A stretch of DNA of 64,000 bases from Zygnema circumcarinatum (lineage: Eukaryota > Streptophyta > Zygnematophyceae > Zygnematales > Zygnemataceae), in the NCBI GenBank assembly GCA_037447605.1, contig CM074804.1:4451911-4515910 (forward strand), in the 5' to 3' direction. The notes beneath the pieces were generated by a model. That model searched no databases, was not told where the DNA came from, and saw only the letters and a list, made by a program, of their open reading frames with translations. Both the position numbers and the translations under genes were made by a program. Below, piece after piece: positions 12,201 to 24,411 of this stretch (positions are counted from its first letter, which is position 1; each line of letters begins with the position of its first letter).

Positions 12201-14968
12201 AGAATACAACAATGGTGCATTATTATAGCTCCTCGCATGAACTATGAGGACCTTTATGATCGAGACAAGTAAGGTTGAGGCAGACCTCCTCGCCTGAAGG
12301 GCTTGCAGCCACACACTGAATAGCAGCCTTATGACTGCGGAATATCTTTCTGCAGCCTATTGTTTTCTCTTTCTTCAAACTGTCTTTATTCATAGGCACC
12401 TGTCACCACAATCCGTAACCATTAGCAGATCAGTGAAGCTTTAAAAGTTAGTCTACAGCAGAAAACAGAGGAGAGTCAAGGTGTGAGTAGGCTTGAGGGG
12501 GCTCGGCAATCCCAAAGAGGGATGATCAAAGGCTTAAATAATTGTACATGCAGCGTCTGAATCACTAAGTGAAGATGCAAGCAAAAATGGCGTATCTAAA
12601 TAGGAATCACAGCGAGATTAAGCTCAAGCTTTACGAAAGAATCCATGTATGTTTTGTATGTCCTATTCTCGTCAGCACATGTGGACGTACCGTCCAAAGG
12701 CGAAGAGAACGGTCTTTCGACGCAGTCACCACTTCTGCCACGTGGGCATCTGCAGACAGGCCATGCAGGTATGATGCCATCATTCCAACTGTACAAAAAT
12801 AACAAAGATATAAAGGGAGACCTGTGCGTATGTGCAGATTACAGGTATAAATGCGGCCAGTTACGGATGGTTGAATGGGAGGTAACTCTGCTAGTTGGCA
12901 TACTACGCCCGTGTTAGCCTGCATATACAGCACTTAGTGCGAATGGATTTTAAGTTCATGCGAAAGCCTCTTTTTCCTCTAGTAAAGTGGATTCAATAAT
13001 ACTCACCATCACTTCCGAGCAAGGTTATGGCTTAAAGAGGGGTTCAAGCGAGTCATTTAGTCAGGTCGACATAGGACTTGCACCTTTTTGCTGAGCTGAA
13101 CGGAGGGTGACAATGGACGATACCACGTCAGTATGACCGGAGAGTGTGCACCGGCATTCACTTCCGTCCACTAGGACCCTGCCACGTGGCATAATCTGGT
13201 TACAACTTTGAGAAACTAACCCCCCCCTATGCAGCACCAGCACTTCAAGAAGCGCTTCTCTTGTTTCATCCGACAACTACGTTACGGACAGTAAATAAAA
13301 TGGTAAAGAGGTGGTATACAGCCTTTGGGGGGCCCTCCTTACTTCGACAAGTGCAATTTAAAAGCTAGCCCTTATGAAACTAATTGTAAACTTACCTCGC
13401 CAAATTGTCATGGGATCCTATTAGCACAACTCTGCAGCCATGAACCCCCTTTCCCAAAAAATAAGCCTTTAGTGGTAGGAGGTGGTCCCAATAACCGTCC
13501 CCCAGCTTCTCATCCACCTATGGCCACACTTCAAAGGAATTACGCGAGAACTAGAGACAAGGAAGCTCAAAATACAAGCGCGAGGTTGACATCCATTCAA
13601 CTGCAGACAATTTCAAGTCAAGTCCCTCACCCGGGAAGTGAGCCATCCACAGCACTTATCCAGTCGGGCAGCTTTTGGTGAGTCGTTGCTTTTGGGGGGA
13701 CAATTGCTGTAATATACTCAATCGTCACCACAGTTTCCTAGAATTCCATCCCCTCTATAAAAAGGTTTCATCGGACGGCACAATAGGCATTGCATAAAGT
13801 GAACAGCGCATTTGCATGTGGCACAAGTCTTTCATGAAAAAGTTCATCGATTCCTGTTCGAAGTCCTAAGAAGCACTAACACAAAAACTAAATGCGAAAT
13901 TGATCTCATGTATTCATGCTAAAATGTTTCACAGCTGCTATTCCACTTGGTCGAACCATGAGAATATGCAACAGCCACTTTTCTGTACGAAAGAATTCCA
14001 AGTGTTCCAATTCTGAGCATACACTTGTGAAATGCATTTACGAGATAGACTGTTTCAGCAAGGACCTTCCAATCCCGTCCGACGAAACCTTTATTGGATC
14101 TTCAAAGTCATAATACTACGCCCTAAGCCCCGTCCTACATGGAAGCCGCATTGCAGCCGCCATAACATCTAGATTCAATTCTAATTTAATCAATATCTAA
14201 CCAGAATTTATCAAATCATCTACTCACCACAGAGAGGTTCATTGCAATGAGAATCTTTTCAAGAGAAGTCCGAAGGAGCTCTCCTTCGACCAAAAAGTCA
14301 AAAGGGTACGGCTTTTCTGCAAAGGGCAAGTGGTTCCAGCGTCGCGTTTTAAAACATTTTCGAGCATTTTGAACCTTTTAGCAGAATTAAGCCAGAAAGT
14401 CTCAAGGCAAGCGAAAGGACAAGGGATTTTCTTTCAAGGTCGGACTTGGGTTGCTCAATCATTTGAATTTCGGTAGGAAACAGCATATTTTCTATAAAAC
14501 TAAAAATTTATCCAATGAACATGCAATATGAAAATGACCTTAATCCTTAGAAACAAGAGAAAATTGGCATTGAACTCACGATGGCGATGCCATCAAATGT
14601 ACATGGAAATTATGGAGAACCAGGAGGAAACGGTCACAAGGCCTAAGGAGGAAAGGAATGACCTATGAGCTGAAAGTTATTTCTACTTATACTTAGAAAC
14701 TCTTGACATTACGACAACTGTCTGGCTGACTGGCTGAAATCAATTTTCCAGAAACTTAATAAATAAAAGTATGAAACTGTTCCTTACCCTTTCCAAGCAA
14801 CGTATTGATGATCTCTGAGAGTCCATATCGAGTCAAGCTTGCTGGAAGCGCAAAAGGAGCTTCAGAAACCTTATGCTCCTGCGGAAGCCGAGTGAAAAAC
14901 TTAACCTGCACCTGCCGTTGCTCTCCTCCTCCTCCTCCCTCTCCTCTCGTATCTGCTTCGGCAGCCAT
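9234..14968 (-). CDS. WDR12: Ribosome biogenesis WD40 protein WDR12/YTM1
   Basis: WDR12/Ytm1 works in the PeBoW complex (with Pescadillo and BOP1/Erb1) in the nucleolus, in 60S subunit maturation. Fourteen exons close in phase: 14968-14788, 14316-14228, 13737-13631, 13431-13396, 13178-13084, 12749-12691, 12345-12286, 12045-11905, 11489-11349, 11146-11044, 10816-10756, 10375-10300, 9637-9602 and 9326-9234. They give 425 residues, close to human WDR12 (423). Residues about 20-110 form the N-terminal NLE domain (VQVKFFTRLPQE, PFDFLVEGELLR, IEYITAIVPP). WD repeats follow, including VVLIGSHDNLAR, ICSGSWDGTICLW, FSGSWDHSVRCWD, LRLWDPRTAS, HHLVSASYDGTLKLWD and VLCVDWWGPEAIVSGGTDSKL. The exon 7 acceptor (GAAAG rather than CTGCAG) is the weakest junction. 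It shares a 580-bp promoter region with RPS4. Confidence 0.95.
11495..11545. repeat. (GGA)n / (TCC)n microsatellite in a WDR12 intron
   Basis: The tract is GGA-rich on the plus strand. On the transcribed (minus) strand it forms a long pyrimidine tract just before the CCCCGCAG acceptor of the exon starting at 11489, so it probably serves as an extended polypyrimidine tract. Confidence 0.8.
14562..14680. repeat. Dispersed repeat copy, WDR12 intron 1
   Basis: This copy contains the shared core CTCACGATGGCGATGCCATC followed by AAATGTACATGG, then a recognisable GGTCACAAGGCCTAAGGA tail. Related copies lie near 25205, 27219, 40096 and 58722. The core includes the short palindrome ATGGCGATGCCAT. I see no coding capacity. 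Confidence 0.75.
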
Positions 14969-15548
14969 GGCTGCAGCCTTGCGGGTGCTTTTGCAGGCGC
15001 AGGCTTCTTCTCCTCCTGCAAGTGCTCACTCACTCACTCCAGCACGACTGACTGCCTGTTTGGTTCTAACCTGCTCTATGCTCCCCCATTCTCCGTTACG
15101 TTTTGTTCCCAATCAGTCCCTATATCGCAGCAATGGGACGATTTTCCAGTTCAGAATTGAACAACTAACAGAACTAGTCGCAGTGCAACAGAGAACTGTG
15201 GTTCGCCTTGAAGTACGGTCCCGTTTTATTACCGTACGAATGTACGGTATGTGAGCGGCGTACGATGATGCCATGAGATGGGATGGGATGCGATGCGATG
15301 GGATGAGGCCATCCGGTAGCGCCACAGCGATGGCCGAAACCAGAAATACTGGGGCAATTTCCAATGGACGGCTGCGATTGGTCGTTCTTCGAAGCGGACG
15401 GTGGGGATTCCCCAGTCCTGTGCTGCCCGGCCCCCGCCTCCGAAGCCCTAAAGGTCGATGGCACTGCTAAAGGGGTCCTCTTTGGCCGCCGTCGCCTCCA
15501 CGTGGCAGGCTCTCCGCTTCTGCTGGTGCCGTCCGGCGCTCGGCAGCC
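14969..15548. promoter_or_regulatory. Divergent WDR12 / RPS4 promoter region
   Basis: Two translation-related genes diverge from this interval. Visible elements are a G-box CCACGTGG at 15498-15505, 44 bp before the RPS4 ATG; a GATGG/GATGC simple repeat at about 15271-15307; and an inverted GTACGGT...ACCGTAC pair near 15216-15240. Transcription starts cannot be placed from sequence alone. Confidence 0.5.
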
Positions 15549-18210
15549 ATGGTGAGATCTCACTCTTCGCCTTCACATTTTTCCCTCCCTCCCTTCCCCT
15601 TTCCGTGTGTTTCCTTCGCTCAGTCTCTTTTTTCTCTAGCTCTCCCTCTTTCGCCTTACTCTCATACGTTCTCCCTCTGCCGGGGGCGGGGCGTCATGGC
15701 AGGCTCGGGGTTTGAAGAAGCATTTGAAGCGACTCAATGCGCCACGTCACTGGATGCTTGACAAGCTCGGGGGAGCCTTTGTATGTCCTCCTTTCCCGCT
15801 TTTCTCTCTTTCTCTCATGGGATGGGGGGGTGGGGCTGCGCTGCTTAAGAAACAGGTTTAGGGTTTGTAGGACGGGTAGGGCAGTGGCGGGGTTTAAGGA
15901 TTTTGGGATTTCGGAGGCAATTGCTGCCTCAGTCGCCAGTATTGGGTGCCAATTGAGGAGGAACCCGTCGGCGCTTTGTTTTCTCGTTACTCTGTTGATT
16001 TGGAATAATTTAGGGTTCAAAGGTGTGAAATGGGTCAGACTTCCGTATTAGTCTGTTGAAGGAAACTGTTGGAGAAGTGTGTGTTTTTCAATTTTGGAGA
16101 GAGGCGAGAAAAGGACGAATTAAGAAAGAAATTCATTTCAGCAGGGATATATCAGCCCTACTGCTTCAACCCAGTACACCGTAGTCTATATCGAATTATT
16201 CTAATAGCGATGTGATTCCCGTTCTCTTTGTCCTTACAGGGGAGATGAATCGTTTTCGGGATAGTTTTAGATAAGTAGTGGGTTTCGGCCAGGTCATGCC
16301 AGCTGGCACTTTCACCGATGGTGTCAAACCTATTTATTGTGATAGTGCGTGTTCACACAGCGAGCAATGATGTATGAAGAGTAAATCAGTAAGGTATTGT
16401 GATGATGGTTCACGGTGATTGCGGGTCATATTGTGAGTGATGGTGCGGGTGATGTTGGGGATGTTCTCAGGCCCCGAAGCCCTCCCCTGGGCCCCACAAG
16501 GAGCGCGAGTGCCTCCCCTTGGCGGTGATGTTGCGGAACCGCCTGAAGTATGCGCTGACATACCGCGAAGTGATGGCCATCGTGATGCAGCGCCTCATAG
16601 CTGTGGACGGCAAAGTGCGCACAGACAAGTGCTATCCCGCCGGCTTCATGGGTACGGAGGGACCCAGCTGCCTCTTCGTTCCCCCTTTTTTTGCCTTCCA
16701 CTACTGCTTTTCCCTGCCCCTCATACTTCGTTCATCTTCACCTCTCCTTTTTTATCTGTTGTCTCTTTCCCCCTCCTTCTGAAGCGCTTCCACTTCTACT
16801 TCGCCTGTTTTCCCTTCTTTTGCTTTCACAGTTGCTCAGAAAATGTCGAAGTGATTGATCGTGAGTTCTTGGAAGTGGTAGTTTTGCTAAACATTTGAGC
16901 ATTTGATACTTCACTGTGGACGTTTCTCCGTTTGTTCAATTGCTGATTAGAAATGTTTTGTTTTTCGTATTGCAGATGTTGTCAGCATCGCAAAGACAGA
17001 TGAGAATTTCAGACTGCTGTACGATGTGAAGGGCCGGTTTGTTCTTCACCGAATCACTCCAGAGGAAGCTAGGGTGAGTGGCCTCCTCCTGAAGCTTGAG
17101 CACGATATTGCGCTGCAGAGGTTGTTTTCTTGCAGTGTTTAGTGTTCTTGTCGATAAATTCCAGGAATAGAAGCTGCCAGCGTTTCCATTTCTTGCAGTG
17201 TATTTAGTCAGTCTGTATGGTGCTTCAAGTATGGCATGGCCCTCGCAACGTTTTGGGTTACGTGTAGCGATTGGGATGGTAACGTTCAAGCAGTTTGCTT
17301 GTGGGAAACAATTGCAGCTCTTTAACTCTGCCTTATTCTGTCTTCTTATTTTATTGACTAGCCCGGGATTGGTCCCATTTATCATCCGAATGTAAATCTA
17401 ATTTAACTTTTCCATTGTCGTTCAAATAGTCCGATAAGTTTCAATGATAGTGTGATTAGGAACATGACGTTGAACAGGTTTTTCTATTGTTTGTTTTCAT
17501 TTGCAGTACAAGTTGTGCCGCGTTCGAACTCAGAAGATTGGAGACAAGGGCGTCCCATACATCACCACTGGCGATGGGCGCACAATTCGGTACCCGGACC
17601 CTGCGATCAAGGTGAACGACACAGTGAAGGTCGATCTGGAAACCGGAAAGGTGTCGGAATTCATCAAGTTCGACATTGGCAACATGTGCATGGTTACTGG
17701 TGAGCAGATAGCATTGTCTGCTTGTCTCTGCCCCTCATTCTCTTGGTCCTTTCCCTCTCCTTTCTTTTTCACTTGTCACTCTGCCACTCCCTTGTCCAAC
17801 ATGATTCTTTACTCCCTCGCCCCCGACCTCTCTCTCCTGCATTTCCCGCCTCCCTTAACGGATCAAAAGCAGCAAGTCAGGAGGAGAGCACCTGCATTCC
17901 AGTAAAACAAGTGTTGTGGAGCGATTTTCAGTTCAGTGACACGTGGCTTTTTGAGTGACGAATTGCAGGAGGACGCAATAGGGGGAGAGTGGGGATTGTG
18001 ATGCACCGTGAGAAGCATAAGGGAAGCTTTGACATTTGCCACATCAAGGATGCGATGGGCCACCAGTTCGCCACCAGGCTGAGCAATGTGTTTGAGATAG
18101 GGCAGGGGAACAAGCCGTGGGTGTCTCTGCCTAAGGGCAAGGGCATCAAGCTCAGCATTGTGGAGGAGATGCGCAAGAACAAGGCAGGCCCGGCTAAAGC
18201 TGCTGCTTAA
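15549..18210 (+). CDS. RPS4: 40S ribosomal protein S4 (eS4)
   Basis: This is a structural protein of the small cytosolic ribosomal subunit. Six exons close in frame: 15549-15551, 15703-15780, 16471-16651, 16976-17073, 17507-17699 and 17969-18210. They give 264 residues, the family's normal length. Exon 1 contains only the ATG, followed at once by GTGAGA. Exon 2 starts [20 protein letters not shown], the canonical eS4 N-terminus. Then come [20 protein letters not shown], the S4-type RNA-binding region, [33 protein letters not shown], and the KOW-like [10 protein letters not shown] segment. The protein ends in [11 protein letters not shown]. The 5' end is pyrimidine-rich (as in TOP-like mRNAs) with a G-box 44 bp before the ATG. 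Identification is essentially certain. Confidence 0.98.
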
Positions 18211-19360
18211 ATGGTAGGTCTGGAGGAGGATAGGGAGGAGGGCTTAACAAAGCAAGAGGCCTGGCTGTAGGGGAAAGGCGGGCCATTACTGGTGCGTTCC
18301 TGGAAGGTTCCTTCGGAGTGAGGGAGAGACTGGGAGTAGAGGCTGAAGTTGGCAGATCTTGCCCCAGAGTGTCTCGTGTAACGCCTGTGCAAGCCATGGA
18401 ATACGAACCAGCGTTTCACGGCAAGGTGGAACTGTGCCTGTATGTGTTGAATTAGTTGAATCACATGTTTTATGCTGAACGATGGCTGTTCCTTTCACGG
18501 TTCGATAGGGTCTGGTTTTTATTCATCTCGTTGCTTGTTTGTGGTCTACAGTCAGATTTGCCTGGATTGGTGACATCGGGAAGTAAACTTTATTGGTTAA
18601 TTCAGGTCAACAGAGAACCAGCCTTAGTTATATAGCTGCGCGAGTCAATAACTTCGACACTTTACAGCCTGCTTGAAAGACCCGGTATGAAGGTATCATA
18701 TGCAGGCCTGGCATAAAAGTACATGAAAGGTCTCATATGTTCGCGAACAATCTGGCGGACCCATGACCCACGTGACATGTCACTCTACCCTTCGGCCGGT
18801 TTCCATGCGTAGAACATGAAACGGAACTAGCGGGCCTCAGATGCGAACGGCCCGATCTCGTAAACCGTCCGTCCCTTGACGCGGCAGCGGCCACACGTGT
18901 AGGCAGGAGGCGGTCCTCCGCGCGGCGAACAGGGGAAAAAAAAAACAAAAAAAAATCTATCGAAGGCCCCAGATCCGGTCCACTGCGGCCGGTGGATCTC
19001 GCGCCATCGGACGGCGGGGGCGCGGCCACGCCGCCCAAAGGATCAAATTCCCTCACGGGGTGGCAGCAGGCGCCCGCGCCCCGCGCCTTTTTCTCGCCGG
19101 AAAAACATTTGGCTGCCCGACTCAGAAAAGCGTTTTTCCGCTACCCGGAAGGAGCAGCCGCCCTCTCCAGTTCCTTTTTACTCCTGCCCGAAAATAAAGC
19201 GCAGGGAAAAAAGGGCGCCCAAAAAAGGTCCGGTCGCCAGGAGGGAGGCGCTTTCCCCCGGGAGGAGTGCCACGTGGAGGCAGGGATATGGCTGCTTGAG
19301 CTGGAAAGCACGGCGCTGAGGACACGTGGCACGCCTCCGCGGCAGCTCCTATGACTTCCA
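18211..19360. other. RPS4 3' region and SAAL1-like promoter
   Basis: There is no gene visible. The first half should hold the RPS4 3'UTR. The second half is GC-rich with CCACGTGG at 19270-19277 and CACGTG at 19323-19328, 33 bp before the next ATG, and probably forms the promoter of the downstream gene. Confidence 0.55.
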
Positions 19361-22300
19361 ATGGACGCTGCGGGGGAGAAGGGAGTCGAGGACTCCTCTC
19401 ATCTTGAAGCTGCGGGGCCGCTTTCCCTGGAGGAGCCGGAGGTCAGTTGCAAACCCTAAAACGTATGCATCAGATCTGAAATGCGGAGGCAGGGGAAGGG
19501 GAGAGGGGGAGGAGAAATGGGGTACGGGAGGAGGTTCTGGATTCAGGTTTTGTAGGGTTTGGAGGAGCTGTGATTGAGGGATCTGGATGCGGTGTTGATT
19601 GTTTCAGGGTTAACGCCAGCATTTGATGGAGTCGTGCTACATTTCTGACGGGAAATGCAGGAGAGTTTGGGTTAGAACAGATGTTAGGATAGGGTTAGGG
19701 TTAAAGAGCAAAAAATCAGGATTCGAGTTAGTTGAAAGGGTAGGGTGCCCTGTTGAGAGTCGATGGGGAAGGCTGGGAGAGGATTAGGTTTAAGTGGCAG
19801 GGGACAGTGGTGTTGCGAGACGTGATGCTGATTGAGTATGTTGTGGGCGTGATGTAGCTGCAAGACTATGCAACAACTGTCGATCCGAGTCACATTGTGA
19901 GGTTGATTCGAAAGCTGCTGCCGGATCATAAGGTTGTTAAGAAAGCGCACTTGCAGAAGGGGGAGGGAGAGGAAGAGGGAGAAGGAGCGGGGGAAGGAGA
20001 AGGTGGAGGAGAAAAGCAGAGCTGTGTGTGGTCAGGAGGAGCTTCGAAGGGGCCACTTCTTGATCGGTTATGCGGACCAGCAAGGAGAGGAGATGGAGAT
20101 GGAGAGGGCTGGGAAGAGAGGGAGGGAGGGGCAGGGGGAGAGGGAGTGGACAAGGTGGAGGGAACAAGAGAGGGCAAGAGACCGGTTCTCGATGATACCG
20201 GGTGCAAGGAAGAACACAGGGAAGAAGGGAGAGGAAGTGCTGAGGACAGAGGAGAGAGGGATGATATATGGGAGAGGGGCCAGAACAGCGAGGATAACTT
20301 GCAGGAGGCTCGCGGCTTGGAGAGTCGAAAAAGTAGGAAGCGAGGGTGGGATGATGGAATGGCGGAATTGGGAGAGAAGAATGTCACGAAACATGAAGGA
20401 AAGAATAGAGAATCGCATGGAGATTCCATGAAAGATGACGAGGGCATGGAAAAGCAGGAGATGGAGGTTAAAGAGGAAGCTGGAGAGGGGGGTGGAGTGG
20501 GGAGGGGAAATGGGAGCGACAACGAATATGGGGGAGGGAAGGAGGTGGAAGAAGATCCGAGAGAAGAAGCGGGCTGTCTTCTTTGGGATCTCGCTGCTAG
20601 CGAATCTCATGCAGACTTCCTTGTAAGTTCTAGGAATAGGTTCAATCTGGCCATTTCAGCGATAATTTTATTGTAAATCCTTTTAGTGGAGTCAGTATTC
20701 TGCTGCTTATTTGGATTGCTACGCTTTCCTTAGCCAGGCAGACTGTTGTTTCTTGGACTGACGTTATCTTTAGAGCATAGTAGGGACATTTTTATTGATT
20801 GATCATTTCCTACAGTAGTGTGAGGATAGGAGAGAATGAAAGGGAGTGGACGGACGTGATTGAGAGTGAGAAGGTACTGAAGATGCAGAATGGTGTTTGA
20901 CGGGCAGGTGAAAAGCCACATATTGGAGGTCCTCGTGGCTATTTTGCAGATACCGTACACGAATCGCATCCGGGTGAGAGCGCCAACCACTCACCTTAAT
21001 GAATTTCTCAAGATAAGGGCAGATGAGTGTGAATCTGCACGGTAGCATGTTAAGGACTTGAACAGAGAAGATGGTGTTCAATGTGTTACTTAATCACATG
21101 AGGAACGCCGTAGCAGCCACATGCGTTAAAGTTCGGTGCAGTATATTTGATGTGCAAAATTTACTGTTTCTTGCAAGATTCAGGAGATATCGCTGGGGAT
21201 TCTGGGAAACTTGGCTTGCCATCCGGGCCCTGAGCGAGCCATGGTCCAAACAAAAGGATTGGTCCAGCTGGTGGTTCAGCAACTCTTTGGAGACGATCCG
21301 CCGAGCCTGATGGAGACCTGCAGGTATGAAGAAGCTCTGGAAATTTTTGCAAAATTTCTTTCATCTCCCGTGCTTTACCTGCTACTGTTCGAAGCTCGTA
21401 CGTGAGGTGGTGTCAGGTTCATATTGGTTATTTATGTCTGTCCTATACTTCACCTCCCTTTGGTTTTTGCTGAAGACTGGATTGCGACGTTGATGTTCAA
21501 CGGCCGCTCTTAGCCGTAGCAGGCTGGTATGGGCACTGCTGCAGGCTATTAAGCGCTGGCTTGCACAGTGAGGAAGCTGCGACCTGGATTGCAGCTATTG
21601 ATTCGGAGGAAGTATTAGGACGCATTATGTGGATGGCAGCAAATACAGTGCACGCTCAACTGTTGGAGAAGGTCATTCTTGATCTCTTCTTCGCATGCAT
21701 GCACATGTTATTACTTTTGCTTAGTGAAACTTAGCAATTTATCGCCCAAAATCACGTGGAACGGTTTCACAGCAAATCGGCAGAATCGTTCAGAAGTTGA
21801 TATTATTGGCAGTTGTTTGGCAGTTTTCCCCCATTGACTTATCTGATTGAAAATGTGGATTGGACTCTTGTTTACTTTCTTATCTTGTCGTTTGGTTGCA
21901 GAGTACGGAGCTGCTTCTGGCGATGGTGGATGGTAGAACGGAAGTCTCCTCTCCCCTCCTTCCTGGTCTGCTGCGTCTCGGCCTCCCCGAGCTTCTGACG
22001 GATATGATGGCCAGCGAACTTACTGCTGTCACGGAGGGGACTTCGGGACATGGGTGCGTTCACTTGTCTTTCTCAAAGAGCTGTATCTTCACCACTTACT
22101 ATTTTCATCTCCTCCTCCTTTCGTCGTTTTCTTCTTCTATGTTTTCTTTTATGTTTTCTTTTATGTTTACTTTGTCTAGAGTCGCGTGATGTTCAGAGAG
22201 GAGGAACGGGAAAGGGGAGAGGATTGGAAAGGGAAAGACGAAAGATAAGGGAGAGACAACGAGGTGAGGAAACGAGATATGAGAGAATGCAGAGAGTACA

Positions 22301-23881
22301 GAAGGAGGGTGGGAGGAGAAAGGAGAGAGGAGAGTGGATGTGACATAGACTCCCAGACTGCAAACCAAGGGACTAAGAGGAGAGCAGCACGAGGTCGCTG
22401 CAGGGACCTTGTGTTGGACATTGTGCTTCAGATTACAGAAGCACTCTCATTATCTGACGACTGCGCAGAGCAGCTCGCTGCTGATAGGAAGCTGTTCTCG
22501 TTGGCCTGTCAAGTGGTGCGCCTTTCCGGCAGTGATGAGGTACTTCCAAAAACTCGAACACGTCCCAGGGGGTCCCGCTTCATTGATCCGCTCAAGTAGA
22601 GCTGGGTCACGAGGGTAGGGTAGGGTGCACGCTCAACTGGCCTTCATGGTCCTTATGGTGATTACCTTCATCAATTCTGACCAAGAACATGCTCTCACAT
22701 CTGACATAGAAGAGAACACTTCACGTTCTGAGACGACGGTTAGTTCATAGCTGGATGTGACCGAATATCTTTTTCGTTTTTTTGTTGCCATTTTCTGAAA
22801 TTCGCTGTTGGGCTGACAGCGTTGTTCCTTTCTTCCATGCTCTATGAGCTGTAGTTGGTACTGCATTGGGGTACTCAGCGTCTTCTAGACATTGAATTTC
22901 AATTCATAATTTTTTTATGGGTCTTTATATGCAGATTGGGCCCTCGGGCATAACAGCCACAGTCCTTCTCGCTAACCTTCTGGCGGAAGATGTTGGACTC
23001 ATTCATGAACTTGCCCATGGTGAGAGAAACTTTCAATATTACATAAAATTGGAATGTATGCGTAGATGAGCTAGACTCACTGAAGCTGTAATGCTGAATT
23101 GTTCGGTGGGGCAAGAACCGAAGTTGCAAAGCTCACTACCTTTGTGTGATCTGAAACTGGAAATTTTCATGGTGGGGGAAGCACAAAGAATTGTTTTTCA
23201 TAGAGCAAAGTTGGGGTCTGCTGCCAATCATGTACTTATCAATACATTATAAATGTATTGGTGACCCCCGTCGTTAGGACGTAGCATCTCTGTGTGTGTT
23301 GTTTGTTCATCCAAACTGGTACACGATCCTTGTATCATAGTGCGGGAGAGGGATCCTGTGTGACTTCCGACAATCAAAGGATATTGCAGGAACACTATAG
23401 GGGATCTGATCAATGCGCAAAATGAGTGCACTAACTTGCAGTCTATAGTGCTTCAGCAGTCATGTATTTGAATAACAATACACGACCCTTTTGCTCTTTG
23501 CCAGATATAGTGCTGGCAGGCAGCCTTCTCTCTCTCATACCCGGAGCTGGAGACGACCCCGGGGCTCGAAATGCTCTTTGGAGCATCCTGGGACGCATGT
23601 GCCGCCGTTTGGTGTCTCCGTTGAACGGAGAGGAGCCGTATGGCCTGGCCGGTATGGCCGCTGTGTTTGCAGAGGGATGCCATCTGGTGGTGGAGGACCT
23701 CACGGAGCATCGCGAGGAGGATCTGGAGGAGGACGAGGACAGGGCGCAGGCGGGCCATGACGTTTCGACTAGCACAAGTCGAGGCCTCGAGGCCAAGCTT
23801 ATCACTGTATCCACCATCATCATCATCATCATTTTATCATCCTTAATCATCCTCATCGCATATTCATCATCATCATCATAA
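19361..23881 (+). CDS. SAAL1: SAAL1-like armadillo-repeat protein
   Basis: This resembles SAAL1/SPACIA1, an ARM-repeat protein of poorly defined function. Nine exons close in phase: 19361-19441, 19858-20622, 20908-20973, 21184-21323, 21476-21671, 21902-22053, 22404-22539, 22935-23019 and 23505-23881 (665 residues). Diagnostic stretches are DPSHIVRLIRKLLP near the N-terminus, LLWDLAASESHADFL, and REISLGILGNLACHPGPERA (human REICVGILGNMAC). Next come DDPPSLMETCRL and ITEALSLSDDCAEQL. Exon 2 holds a low-complexity Glu/Gly/Arg-rich insertion of roughly 200 residues coded by purine-rich DNA. The exon 7 acceptor (CTGCAG at 22403) follows an unusual GA-rich, not pyrimidine-rich, tract. The tail after about 23800 translates an (ATC)n microsatellite into poly-Ile/Ser, so the true stop could differ. 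Family assignment is good; function is inferred only by homology. Confidence 0.87.
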
Positions 23882-23920
23882 TCACCACCGTCTTCGTCGT
23901 CATTATCATCGTCTATCATC
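23808..23920. repeat. (ATC)n / (CAT)n microsatellite at the SAAL1-like 3' end
   Basis: This imperfect ATC/ATT trinucleotide run overlaps the predicted last 25 codons and the stop of the upstream gene. Confidence 0.9.
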
Positions 23921-24411
23921 ATCTCGGCATGCAGCCTGTCCCTTTGTACCCCACCTGAGATACCAAAAAATGTCATGCACTTATTCTAAACCTCTTTTTG
24001 CTTGTTTCCCACGACAAGTATGAAAACCCTACAAAACACTAAGTTTTTGAACCCTACAAAAATGAATTCCTTAACCCCCAGCAGGCGAGCAACATGGCAC
24101 TCGTAATGGAGCAGTGGCTGAAGACGCGCGGTCAGTCTAATGGCCACACGGGACAACTCTTAACGGCCGTACAGGTCGCATGTAGCAAGTTACGGGGTTA
24201 CGTAGCAGGGAGTCAGACCCAAGTAGGGGCTCTGCGGAAACGGCAGTTGGAGGGGCATAGGAATGGGCTAGTGTGAGAGAAAAATGAGAATGTGTTTTAG
24301 ACGGGGAGAAAGCTCCACTTCACGTGTACGTGAAGTCTTCCGTTGAGATAAGAGGTAGTGGAGGCGAGTAGAGGTTCAGAGGGGTATAAAAGCGATAAGT
24401 AATGCATTTGT
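23921..24411. other. Intergenic, no gene seen
   Basis: The interval holds short open frames without family similarity, plus A-rich segments that may be the SAAL1-like 3'UTR. It runs up to the start of the large direct repeat. Confidence 0.5.
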
